From Bacillota bacterium (GTDB lineage: Bacteria > Bacillota > Clostridia > Lachnospirales > Lachnospiraceae): a stretch of 64,000 nucleotides of DNA. The translations under genes were made by a program, and so were the position numbers. Position 1 is the stretch's first letter. Every line of letters begins with the position of its first letter. Below, one piece after another: positions 8,659-17,024 of this stretch. Below the pieces are notes generated by a model. The model was not told the origin of the DNA. It was given only the letters and a program-made list of their open reading frames with translations, and did no database searches. The DNA is taken from NCBI GenBank assembly GCA_023386315.1, contig JAEWJZ010000009.1, positions 1 through 64,000 on the forward strand. The letters run 5' to 3'.

Positions 8659-9735
8659 TCATATAAAACTATCTTGATATCTTGGCATAGAATCATATAA
8701 ATTTTCAATTATCTTATTATAAGTAATTGAACGGCAATTTTTACATTTTCCCATTTTCCAAGTACTATTTGATAAATCTTTTATCTGATTGTGTCTTTCG
8801 CTGTTCCAAATCTTATGCAGTGATTCATCATTTATATTACCAATGCAAAATTCTTTCTTACCAATTTCTGCAATATTAGCGTATACTTCACCTTCCGGAG
8901 AAATATTTGCCAATAAGCCCATATCATTGACAAAACATTTTCCAGTAAATTGTACTGTATTTCTATAGTCAAATACATGATTTAGATTAGTAAATTTCTC
9001 GTTTAATAGTCCCTGTTTTATCATTGTATCTATTCTTTTTTTAACTTCAAGGGCCTTTTCCTCGTTGATACCAAGCCCCCTGTCTTCATAATCACGTACA
9101 ATTTTATATAATACATAATCGTAATTATTGTTTTTTAATATATCAAATATTGTCTCAATTTCATCTACTATTAAATTTGTCACTATAACCCGGGCTCCAA
9201 TTACGGGGCTGTTTTCACCATGTAAATTTTTTATATCGCTTGCAAGATTTACAACAGTATCGAGTTTGTCAACTCCGGTAATCTTTTTAAAATTATCCCT
9301 GTCACATGAGGGAACTGAAACTGCAATATAATTTAAGCGGTTAGCAATTTCATATATACCCGCATTTTTTAACATGGTTCCATTAGTCAGCAATGCAACT
9401 TCGATTTTATTGTCACATAGTGTATTAATATATTTTGCAAGGTTCGGATAAACACAAGGTTCACCGCCTCCTGAAAAATATACCCCCTTTACTCCCATAG
9501 AAATAATAGAATCAATCAATGAGTCCATGGAGGACTGTGTTAGAAACTCTCTGCTTTGATTTCTTTCTTCATAAGAACAGTGAATACATCTATGATTACA
9601 TTGAGCAGTAGGCTGAATTTCAACAGACCATGGCATAAAATCCCTTCTGCCTTTTTTATAATCATTAATTCGTTCAATTACAGGGTATAAAATCTTATTA
9701 GAATTTAAAAAATCTTCACATAATGAATATCTCAT
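8659..9735 (-). CDS. Radical SAM protein with SPASM-like C-terminus
   Basis: The start at 9735 (MRYSLCEDF) is supported by AGGAG 6 bases upstream. The product is about 358 residues. The radical SAM [4Fe-4S] motif is CNHRCIHC (CxxxCxxC) after a PWSVEIQPTAQ strand, and the SAM-binding GGE motif is FSGGGEPC. The C-terminal third has further cysteines (GKCFVND, CKNCRS) and the NINDESLHKIWNSE pattern typical of SPASM/twitch auxiliary cluster domains. The chemistry is unknown. Relatives in glycan loci may carry out sugar epimerisation, dehydration or C-C bond work. It lies in a tight operon 8 bp after the FkbM gene. Confidence 0.82.
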   Translation of the reverse strand: MRYSLCEDFLNSNKILYPVIERINDYKKGRRDFMPWSVEIQPTAQCNHRCIHCSYEERNQSREFLTQSSMDSLIDSIISMGVKGVYFSGGGEPCVYPNLAKYINTLCDNKIEVALLTNGTMLKNAGIYEIANRLNYIAVSVPSCDRDNFKKITGVDKLDTVVNLASDIKNLHGENSPVIGARVIVTNLIVDEIETIFDILKNNNYDYVLYKIVRDYEDRGLGINEEKALEVKKRIDTMIKQGLLNEKFTNLNHVFDYRNTVQFTGKCFVNDMGLLANISPEGEVYANIAEIGKKEFCIGNINDESLHKIWNSERHNQIKDLSNSTWKMGKCKNCRSITYNKIIENLYDSMPRYQDSFI

Positions 9736-9743
9736 TTTTTCTC

Positions 9744-10835
9744 CTATATTGCATATAGTACAGTCTCTGTACCGGAACACTTCTGATGGTGACGTATATA
9801 AAGTTTATAATCCATTCCTAAACTCATAATATATTTTGGTATTTCTACAATATCTTCTTTTTTGTGATAAACGCATATTGCCAATTTAGGTTTGTTTTTT
9901 CGGATTGTTTTTTCAGCCCCTCTTAAAGCAGGCAATTCACTTCCCTCAATATCCATCTTAATAAATGTTACATTATCAAGAATTTCATTGTCCAATGCAG
10001 TCACATCTATTATTTGAGTTCCATCATCTGTTACATTTGATGCACTAAAATCATCTTGAACATCAAACTTAAGCTGAGTTTTTTTATCATATACGCCTAA
10101 ATTTAAAGTAAAGTTTTTATTTTTATCTCTTTGACATACTTTCACCAATTGATCAAAGCATTCTTTTTGAGGTTCAAAACCATAATATCCTTTATATTTT
10201 CCATTTACTTTACTTTCAAATTCTCTAAATGTATCTCCATTGTAAGCTCCACAATCAACAAATACTTCATTTTCATTTAAATGAATTACTGTATTAGTAA
10301 AGTATTGATTTGGTTCATATATTTCTTTAAGATATAAAGAATCAGCACTTAGCCAAGATTTAAGTACACATTTTAAAGTTATTTTAGATTTTTCGTCTGC
10401 CATGATATCATAAATTTCCGATATTTCATTTTCATGTTTACATACATAATCTTTATAATCTTTTGTTGTGCAATAAGTTAATCTCTCATATTCAATAGAA
10501 AAGATCTTATCTTCCTCAATATATTGCTTTAGGTTTAATCGTATTTCATCTTCATAAGACGGAGCTGATATAAATATTTGCATTTTAGGATATTTTTCAA
10601 GAGCTTCACTAAGGGAAAGAATTGATAAACCAAACTTAAACATTCCCCACTTTTTTTCATCTGAGTCAATTATACCCTTAGGTTCTATATTGATTTTCCT
10701 TAAATATTGAACTGCCTGAAATGCTGAATTTCCCGCGCCATACAAAAAGAGTACCTCTTCATCAGAATAACTCTTCAAAAATTTAGTCTCAAGATTACTT
10801 ACATTTATTATTTCTTCAAAATTAATGTCACTCAT
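9744..10835 (-). CDS. FkbM-family methyltransferase with N-terminal Rossmann-like domain
   Basis: The product is 363 residues. The C-terminal half is FkbM-like: VFVDCGAYNGDTF (SAM-binding motif I), YYGFEPQ, and FIKMDIEGSELPALRGA, a family hallmark. These enzymes O-methylate sugars. The N-terminal part (about 25-110) is a separate domain with FLYGAGNSAFQA followed by IDSDEKKWG, resembling a nucleotide-binding fold and matching a similar domain at the C-terminus of the pyruvyltransferase-like protein encoded at 11905-13170. The gene is flanked on both sides by radical SAM genes. It probably decorates a glycan, but the acceptor cannot be read from sequence. Confidence 0.85.
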   Translation of the reverse strand: MSDINFEEIINVSNLETKFLKSYSDEEVLFLYGAGNSAFQAVQYLRKINIEPKGIIDSDEKKWGMFKFGLSILSLSEALEKYPKMQIFISAPSYEDEIRLNLKQYIEEDKIFSIEYERLTYCTTKDYKDYVCKHENEISEIYDIMADEKSKITLKCVLKSWLSADSLYLKEIYEPNQYFTNTVIHLNENEVFVDCGAYNGDTFREFESKVNGKYKGYYGFEPQKECFDQLVKVCQRDKNKNFTLNLGVYDKKTQLKFDVQDDFSASNVTDDGTQIIDVTALDNEILDNVTFIKMDIEGSELPALRGAEKTIRKNKPKLAICVYHKKEDIVEIPKYIMSLGMDYKLYIRHHQKCSGTETVLYAI

Positions 10836-10856
10836 CTTTCTTGAATTTCCTTTCCC

Positions 10857-11870
10857 TTAACGTTTTGCTTCAAATTTTTTTAATAAGTCATCTGTATACA
10901 GATCTATATTATCGGGTGAACATACATTTATTTTTTTGCAACTGCTACAAATTGGTATATTATATTTCTCTTTACGTAAGTGATGTAATTGTAAAGCGAG
11001 TAATTCATCACTCTCCCAAATTTCTTTAATACTATTTAAATTTGCATCACCTATAATGTAATTACGTTTCCAATCAGCACTACAAATAAAAGCTCTTCCT
11101 TGATAATCAAATGATAATTGTGTAAATAGAAATGGGCAGACCTGCTTTTCTTTTATGTCTTCCCCATATATACCCTTATCTTTCTTCTTAACATTTAAAT
11201 TTGCACCAGGCCAGGATTGATCACTATCTACAATTGTTTCGATATATATCTTATCACATATGTCTCCAAATAAATCATAGAATTTTTCTTTATCTTTAAT
11301 ACTCATTCCATTATCGGATAACTTTATGTAGATCATACATTGCTTCTTGTTTTCATATAAATTTTTTATATTTTTTACAAATTCAGGATAATCAATCGCA
11401 TATCCGCATGTTTTCTTATAATCTTCCTGATTTATACCATTCACAGAAATATTGATCCAATCTAATCCAGCATCAATTATAGCTTTATTAACTTCTGGAT
11501 TTAGTAATAATCCATTAGTAAAACAATCAATTCGTTCTGCAACATCTGCTTGTTTTAAATAATGTATCATTTCTGGAAATTCTCTCATCATAAGATTTTC
11601 ACCAAGTCCACAAAATTTAACTGACTTAATTTTTGTTGGAAATTGTTTTAAATCATCAACCATTTTTTTGAAGAGATTCATATCCATATGGCCTTTAGTA
11701 AAGTTTGCCTCTTTCATTCCAATTTCATCATAATGGACACAAAACTCACATTTCAAGTTACAAAATGTTGATGGTTCAAATAGTATTGTATATGGAGTGC
11801 TTAAGGGCAAAACAGTCTCTAATCTGGTTCTATCTCTAACCTCTATTTTGGCCTGTATTTCTGCTTTCAT
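10857..11870 (-). CDS. Radical SAM/SPASM domain protein
   Basis: The product is 337 residues, with ribosome site TAGGAGGG before ATG. The core motif is FCNLKCEFC (CxxxCxxC), followed by KFCGLGENL in the GGE position and GLDWINISVNG. The C-terminus is SPASM-like: VCPFLFTQLSFDYQGRAFIC, IIGDANLNSIKEIWES, then CSSCKKINVC. Two auxiliary clusters are therefore plausible. The reaction is unknown. It differs clearly from the other radical SAM protein of the operon, and the two lie either side of the FkbM methyltransferase, which suggests that all three act on one intermediate. Confidence 0.85.
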   Translation of the reverse strand: MKAEIQAKIEVRDRTRLETVLPLSTPYTILFEPSTFCNLKCEFCVHYDEIGMKEANFTKGHMDMNLFKKMVDDLKQFPTKIKSVKFCGLGENLMMREFPEMIHYLKQADVAERIDCFTNGLLLNPEVNKAIIDAGLDWINISVNGINQEDYKKTCGYAIDYPEFVKNIKNLYENKKQCMIYIKLSDNGMSIKDKEKFYDLFGDICDKIYIETIVDSDQSWPGANLNVKKKDKGIYGEDIKEKQVCPFLFTQLSFDYQGRAFICSADWKRNYIIGDANLNSIKEIWESDELLALQLHHLRKEKYNIPICSSCKKINVCSPDNIDLYTDDLLKKFEAKR

Positions 11871-11904
11871 AACACCCTCCTAATTTTTTAAGTTTATCAT
11901 TGAT

Positions 11905-13170
11905 TCAACTTACTGGTAAGTTGGTAGAATAATAATCTTTCTTTTCAACTTTTTTCATTTCACGCATTTTATTAACAGCTTCTACTTCTCCAGTATTATT
12001 GCAAATGATTATATATGCCTCGTTATAGTTATCTATTTCTTCAATTGGAATAATTCTGAAACCACTAAATTCACCTCTTTTACTTTTATCAGCAAAAGCA
12101 ATAATATGCGATAACGGAAATTTTCTCTTAATATTTTCCTGTACAATATGACCGCGCACACCTGCTCCCCATATAATATAAGAAAAATCTTCAACTTTAA
12201 CATTATCTTTTAAAACATTTAATAGCAGTTCTATCCGATGCTCAAAATCTTGCCCTGATTCAGTCTTTTCCCTTTGTTCATAAAAATCACTAACTTCCAA
12301 CATCTCTATATTACTATTAAATGCTGTTCTCATTTTATCGATAAAAAGATGCAATATTCTATTTTTTAATGATTCATAATCGATCGGGTCAGGTTGCCAG
12401 TTTATCTCACTATATTGTCCATCTAAATATATTTTTGTATATGCATCGACAAATTTAAAACTTTTCCACATCTCTTCCCTTGCTAAAATAACAGGTATAC
12501 CCATTGCTATACATGGCAAAGTGGAATGGAGACGAGATGTAATTACTAATGATGCTTCCTCCTCATAACGTCTATAAAAATTTTTAGCGGCTTCTTTTAT
12601 TCGCATACGCCTTTCCTCTAAATCACCTTCTACCGGAAAGGTCTCCATCTGCGATATGGTTATTCCATTTTTTGAATATTCTTGAGGCAAATATGAATAT
12701 AGTTTTGCAGGAATATCAGTTAAAAACACTTTTCCATACTCAGGGTTCTTTTTTCTCCTAGGTAGAATAGTAGTAATACAGCCCCCCAGGTATGAGCGTA
12801 TACCATAATCGCGTAAAATATTAAGCGTATACTCATCTCTACAGCCTATTGGTTCATACTGACGTAAATATGCTACCATCTCTTCAGATAATATTGATAG
12901 GTCTGTTACAAAACCTAAGAATACAGGAATTATTTTTGGTGATAAAATACTTTTTTTCTCAAAATACCCATCCATAATGGCATTATATATAGGAACAACA
13001 ATATATTCTCCATTATAAGAACAAGCCTCATTGTATTGAATCTCTATTATTTCTGCTTTGTCAACTTCCATACAATCATATAAATAATCACAAGCAAAGT
13101 CTTGCAATACATCTCCATAATTAATTGATTCATAATTATGTGTTAACAAAGATATCTTTCCATATTTCAT
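11905..13170 (-). CDS. Polysaccharide pyruvyltransferase-like protein with C-terminal Rossmann-like domain
   Basis: The start at 13170 (ATG, MKYGKISLL) has GGAG 8 bases upstream. A TTG at 13182 is the alternative. The product is about 421 residues. Residues 1-290 match the polysaccharide pyruvyltransferase family (CsaB/WcaK/EpsI-like): NYGDVLQDFA, PIGCRDEYTLNILRDYGI, YLGGCITTIL and SRLHSTLPCIAMGIPV. They are normally used to place a pyruvate ketal from PEP on a sugar. Residues about 315-420 form a second domain with IIWGAGVRGH and FADKSKRGEFSG, like that at the N-terminus of the FkbM protein nearby. Some members of this family lack proven activity, so the reaction is inference. Confidence 0.72.
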   Translation of the reverse strand: MKYGKISLLTHNYESINYGDVLQDFACDYLYDCMEVDKAEIIEIQYNEACSYNGEYIVVPIYNAIMDGYFEKKSILSPKIIPVFLGFVTDLSILSEEMVAYLRQYEPIGCRDEYTLNILRDYGIRSYLGGCITTILPRRKKNPEYGKVFLTDIPAKLYSYLPQEYSKNGITISQMETFPVEGDLEERRMRIKEAAKNFYRRYEEEASLVITSRLHSTLPCIAMGIPVILAREEMWKSFKFVDAYTKIYLDGQYSEINWQPDPIDYESLKNRILHLFIDKMRTAFNSNIEMLEVSDFYEQREKTESGQDFEHRIELLLNVLKDNVKVEDFSYIIWGAGVRGHIVQENIKRKFPLSHIIAFADKSKRGEFSGFRIIPIEEIDNYNEAYIIICNNTGEVEAVNKMREMKKVEKKDYYSTNLPVS

Positions 13171-13196
13171 ATTAAACTCCAATTCATGTAACTATA

Positions 13197-14237
13197 TTAA
13201 TGTATAACTTTTTTTTTCATTTCTTCAAGTTCATCTAATTGCCCCATATCCATAAATGCATTCTGTTTTACTGTATAAACACCTATCTTATTTCCAGATT
13301 TATAATTCTCTTCTATTAAATCTGGAAAACCTATTGCAACATTGTCCTCCATATCCTGTATAGCTTGTGCGTTTATAATATACACGCCGGTGTTTATTAT
13401 ATAATTATTCTCTGGTTTTTCCAAAGCGCCCTTATATTCATTATTCTGATCGATCTTTAAGATTCCATAAGGGATTTTTATAGTTTTTTCTGCAGCAATT
13501 ATTGTAATAAAATTATTTTTTTCTTTATGATACTGATAAATTTTTGTAAAGTCAGCATCAACCAATATATCACAATTAGTCAATATAAAATCGCCCTTAA
13601 TTTTACCTTTTAAAAGACTTAACCCCCCTCCGGTTCCCAGAGGAATATCCTCATCAATAAAATTTATAGAGTAGGTTTTATCAACATTATCAAAATAAGA
13701 CTTAATCATGTTTCCCATGTGATTTAATATCATATAAAAGTTATTACAGCCTAATAAATGAAAGCGGTTTACAATATGCTCCGAAATTGGTATATCTCCA
13801 ATCGGTATTAATGCCTTAGGTAAAATTTTTGTGTAAGGATATAACCGAGTTCCTTTACCTCCAGCCATTATTACTATTGGAAGATTTAATAAATTTTCTT
13901 TTTTAATTATTACGTCATTTCTAAATAAAACTGAGGTAATCTCATCATTCAAATTAAGGATTGGAATAGATTGTACATCTGATCTTGCAAAAACTTCAAT
14001 TGTTTCTTTAACTTGATTCTCATAAAATGCAATTGGCTTGTAATTCGCAATACTATTAACACTACCCTCCACATTGCCATTTTTTAAAATGAACCTTCTA
14101 ATATCACCATCTGAGATAGAGGCTAATAGTTTTAAATCCTGAACCACATATATATTTTTGCATCGAAACTTTTCCAAACGTTCCATTACTTCTTTAATTG
14201 AAGTTTTTTCAGATACCAGCATATTTTCTAATTTCAT
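13197..14237 (-). CDS. CBS-domain sugar-1-phosphate nucleotidyltransferase (PtmE-like)
   Basis: The start at 14237 (MKLENMLVS) has AGAGG 6 bases upstream. The product is about 346 residues. A pair of CBS domains occupies about 5-115 (YVVQDLKLLASISDGDIRR). It is followed by a nucleotidyltransferase domain with the pyrophosphorylase signature VIMAGGKGTRLYPYTKILPKALIPIG, ILTNCDILVD and GALEKPEN. This architecture matches the Campylobacter PtmE type, a glucosamine-1-phosphate guanylyltransferase that starts legionaminic acid synthesis on GDP-linked sugars. With LegC, NeuC and NeuB homologues in the same operon, that role is plausible here. The base specificity (GDP, UDP or CDP) is not readable from sequence. 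Confidence 0.83.
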   Translation of the reverse strand: MKLENMLVSEKTSIKEVMERLEKFRCKNIYVVQDLKLLASISDGDIRRFILKNGNVEGSVNSIANYKPIAFYENQVKETIEVFARSDVQSIPILNLNDEITSVLFRNDVIIKKENLLNLPIVIMAGGKGTRLYPYTKILPKALIPIGDIPISEHIVNRFHLLGCNNFYMILNHMGNMIKSYFDNVDKTYSINFIDEDIPLGTGGGLSLLKGKIKGDFILTNCDILVDADFTKIYQYHKEKNNFITIIAAEKTIKIPYGILKIDQNNEYKGALEKPENNYIINTGVYIINAQAIQDMEDNVAIGFPDLIEENYKSGNKIGVYTVKQNAFMDMGQLDELEEMKKKVIH

Positions 14238-14257
14238 AGCAATCCTCTTCATGCAGA

Positions 14258-15145
14258 TTATTGATATAGCAAAGACATTAGATCAATTTTATCTTCATTT
14301 TTTAAATACCACAAATACAGTTCTCTTAAAGAATCTTCTATTGGCGTGAATTCAAAATGCCCCAGTTCCTTTACTAATCGATCATTATTTCCAGTATACT
14401 CTAATCCCATGCCATCTCTGCATACATATATAGGCAGGTCTTTATTACTAACTTCTCTTATTTTATTGCATAATGTTAATAAATCAATCTTATTATTTGT
14501 AGTAATATTATAAGTGTGATACATTGGTTTATTTTCAATAAACCAATCCATAATTCTACAAAAATCATCAATCCAAAGATAATCAAATATAACATTCTGC
14601 CTAATAGTTAGAGGTAATCCCTTTACCGCCTTACAGCAAATGTTGGATATAAATTTTACTGGCCAATATTCATATTTACCAAAAATACCAAATAATCGTA
14701 AGTTATAAATATTGTCAGATTTTTCAGTAATTTCATTAATTAGATATTTCGCCAGTCCATATTGATCTGTTGGTATGAATTTACCAATTTCGCTTTCTCT
14801 CACAGAAATAATGGAATGTTGTTTATCATATTCTGCTCCTGAGCCTAAATGAATTAATTTTCCGTATAAATCCTTACATGCTTGTAAATTCAAAAACATT
14901 CTGATTATATTTTCAAGAATTTTATTTTTATCTTTGTTTTTATCTTGTCCAATTCCATAATTAGCAGCATGAATAATAACATCAAACTTATTTATCTGCA
15001 AATATTCGTATACGCTTTCCTGTTCAAGTAGATTAAGTTCCATACTTGTTGGAAAATATAATTCATAGTTATTATTGTTTATATAATATTCTCTGAGAGT
15101 ATTACCTATAAATCCTGTAACCCCTAAAATAAGTATTTTTTTCAT
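14258..15145 (-). CDS. NAD(P)-dependent sugar epimerase/reductase (extended SDR)
   Basis: The product is about 295 residues from the ATG at 15145 (MKKILILG). An upstream ATG at 15157 is possible, and neither has a strong ribosome site. The extended SDR signature is clear: GVTGFIGNTL (Rossmann glycine motif), HAANYGIG, GSGAEYD and YGLAK (YxxxK active site). It resembles GDP-fucose synthase/RmlD-like reductases more than 4,6-dehydratases. It directly follows the TPP enzyme gene. By analogy with the yersiniose YerE/YerF pair it may reduce a branched-chain keto sugar, although simple 4-keto reduction or epimerisation is also possible. Confidence 0.78.
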   Translation of the reverse strand: MKKILILGVTGFIGNTLREYYINNNNYELYFPTSMELNLLEQESVYEYLQINKFDVIIHAANYGIGQDKNKDKNKILENIIRMFLNLQACKDLYGKLIHLGSGAEYDKQHSIISVRESEIGKFIPTDQYGLAKYLINEITEKSDNIYNLRLFGIFGKYEYWPVKFISNICCKAVKGLPLTIRQNVIFDYLWIDDFCRIMDWFIENKPMYHTYNITTNNKIDLLTLCNKIREVSNKDLPIYVCRDGMGLEYTGNNDRLVKELGHFEFTPIEDSLRELYLWYLKNEDKIDLMSLLYQ

Positions 15146-15170
15146 ATAATCACACATTTCATGAATTTAA

Positions 15171-16946
15171 TTATTCAAGCATTAATTTAATAATTTCTTC
15201 TTTTTCTAGAAAAGGATACATATCGTGAAGATCAGGTGTTAAAAAAGCTCCATTTTCATCCAGACGTGACATAACTTTCGGTATAATTGCATCGTCAAGG
15301 CATTGAAATATTTCAAGTATAATATTTTCCTCTCCGTCAAAAAATTTACTAAGTTTCTGCTCCAGATCTTTAATATTACTGCAACAATCATATTCATAAC
15401 AAAAAGTATTTGCTACGTCTTTAATGTTTGGGAAACTAATACCGGTGTCCGGAGTGCAACCGATATATTTTCCTTCAAAAAAGCTTTTACTGGTTTGCCT
15501 TATTGCACCATATCCATCATTAGAGAATACAATAATTTTTATTGGAAGATTATATTGTACTATCGTTTGCATTTCTTGGATATTCATCATAATACTGCCA
15601 TCTCCGGTAATACAACATACTCTCTTTTTAGAAGCAATAGCAGCTCCTACTGCTGCAGGTAAATCATATCCCATTGAACCACAATTAATATTATTAATCA
15701 CTCTTTGCAGGGGAGTTCTTATACCAATCTGTAATTTTGCTGTATTAGCTGTATTGTTTCCCAAAACAAGTATACTGTCCTCTGGTTCAATCTTCTCAAA
15801 CACTTTCCAGAAAGAATAACAGCATATTCTATTGTCTACATTTCTAATTCCTTCAAATGGTGTAAATCTGCTTTTGAGATAATTACAGTATGTGATCCAC
15901 TCTTTTTTTGCTTTTACACATATACTTAGCATCTCTGATGTCTTAAAAAAAGTATTCAGATCGCAATGAATTAATTTTTCAATTTTCAGTCCTGGTTTTA
16001 AAGATTCATTTTCATCAGCATCAACCATATATATTTTTGCTTTTGGAGAAAAACCAGCTTGATTAAATCCCGTTTGTCTGAATCCAAGACTATTGCCTAA
16101 CACCAAAATTGTATCTGCATTTTGTAAAATAAAATTGCCTGTCCGAGGGCCAACATTTCCTGAAGAACCAAAATAAAGAGGGTGGTTATTATAGAGGCTA
16201 TCAGGTACCCATGCACCTCCAACTACAGGTACTTTTATCTTATCAATAAAGTTTCTAAATTCCTGAAGTGTATGACTGCTAATTATACCAGAGCCAGTTA
16301 ATATACAAGGACGCTTTGATTGATTTAAAATACTGAGTAAATCTTCTATTTCATCTGCTGAAACCTTATCAGGTTTTACTTGGATATCTAAAACAGGGTA
16401 TAAATCTCGCTCCTCCACCCTTGCATTCTGAATGTCCAGTGGTATGTCTACCCATACAGGTCCTCTTCTGCCTTCCATTGATAAATTAATTGCTTTTACT
16501 AACTCTCTTTTTACAGCTAATGGATCAACAATCATGGTCGCATATTTCGTCATCTTTTCTGCTACAGGTATAATATCAAACTCCTGAATACCTCTATATC
16601 GTAACGGCAGTCCTGATTTCCTCACTGATATTTCATAACGAACCTGTCCGGAAATAACAATCATTGGCAAACTATCCTGCCATGCCCCAAGTACACCAGT
16701 TAACGTATTAGTTGATCCTGGTCCGGAAGTTACACAAACTACAGCCATTTTACCAGAATATCTGGCATATGCCTCAGCAGCCATAGCTGAACCCTGCTCA
16801 TGGTGATTAAAATACTTATTCATCTCAGTGCAATTTAGCAACGCATTATCCAAATACATTGCTCCGCCTCCAACTACACCAAAACAATCTACAATTCCAT
16901 AGCTGACTAATGTTTCTATGACAATATCCGCCACTCGTTTCTTCAT
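15171..16946 (-). CDS. TPP-dependent acetolactate synthase-like enzyme
   Basis: The start at 16946 (MKKRVADIV) has AGAGGG 7 bases upstream. The product is about 591 residues, full length for the family. It has an N-terminal Pyr domain with the catalytic glutamate in HHEQGSAMAAEAYAR, a central nucleotide/FAD-type domain (ILTGSGIISS, VLGNSLGFRQTGFN) and a C-terminal PP domain with the TPP/Mg motif GDGSIMMN ... SNDGYG. Its place between glycosyltransferases and a sugar SDR argues against branched amino acid synthesis. No small regulatory subunit lies next to it. A YerE-like role, transferring a two-carbon unit from pyruvate to a keto sugar, is inference. Confidence 0.82.
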   Translation of the reverse strand: MKKRVADIVIETLVSYGIVDCFGVVGGGAMYLDNALLNCTEMNKYFNHHEQGSAMAAEAYARYSGKMAVVCVTSGPGSTNTLTGVLGAWQDSLPMIVISGQVRYEISVRKSGLPLRYRGIQEFDIIPVAEKMTKYATMIVDPLAVKRELVKAINLSMEGRRGPVWVDIPLDIQNARVEERDLYPVLDIQVKPDKVSADEIEDLLSILNQSKRPCILTGSGIISSHTLQEFRNFIDKIKVPVVGGAWVPDSLYNNHPLYFGSSGNVGPRTGNFILQNADTILVLGNSLGFRQTGFNQAGFSPKAKIYMVDADENESLKPGLKIEKLIHCDLNTFFKTSEMLSICVKAKKEWITYCNYLKSRFTPFEGIRNVDNRICCYSFWKVFEKIEPEDSILVLGNNTANTAKLQIGIRTPLQRVINNINCGSMGYDLPAAVGAAIASKKRVCCITGDGSIMMNIQEMQTIVQYNLPIKIIVFSNDGYGAIRQTSKSFFEGKYIGCTPDTGISFPNIKDVANTFCYEYDCCSNIKDLEQKLSKFFDGEENIILEIFQCLDDAIIPKVMSRLDENGAFLTPDLHDMYPFLEKEEIIKLMLE

Positions 16947-17024
16947 TATTTTTCCCTCTCGATCTTTCAAAAACGATTTTTTACATTATCATTCCCTACA
17001 GAACATATTTTCTTCTAATCTAAT

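Noticed and set aside
15171..16946. Acetolactate synthase for valine/isoleucine synthesis
   Set aside because: There is no regulatory subunit or ilvC/ilvD nearby, and the gene lies inside a sugar operon.
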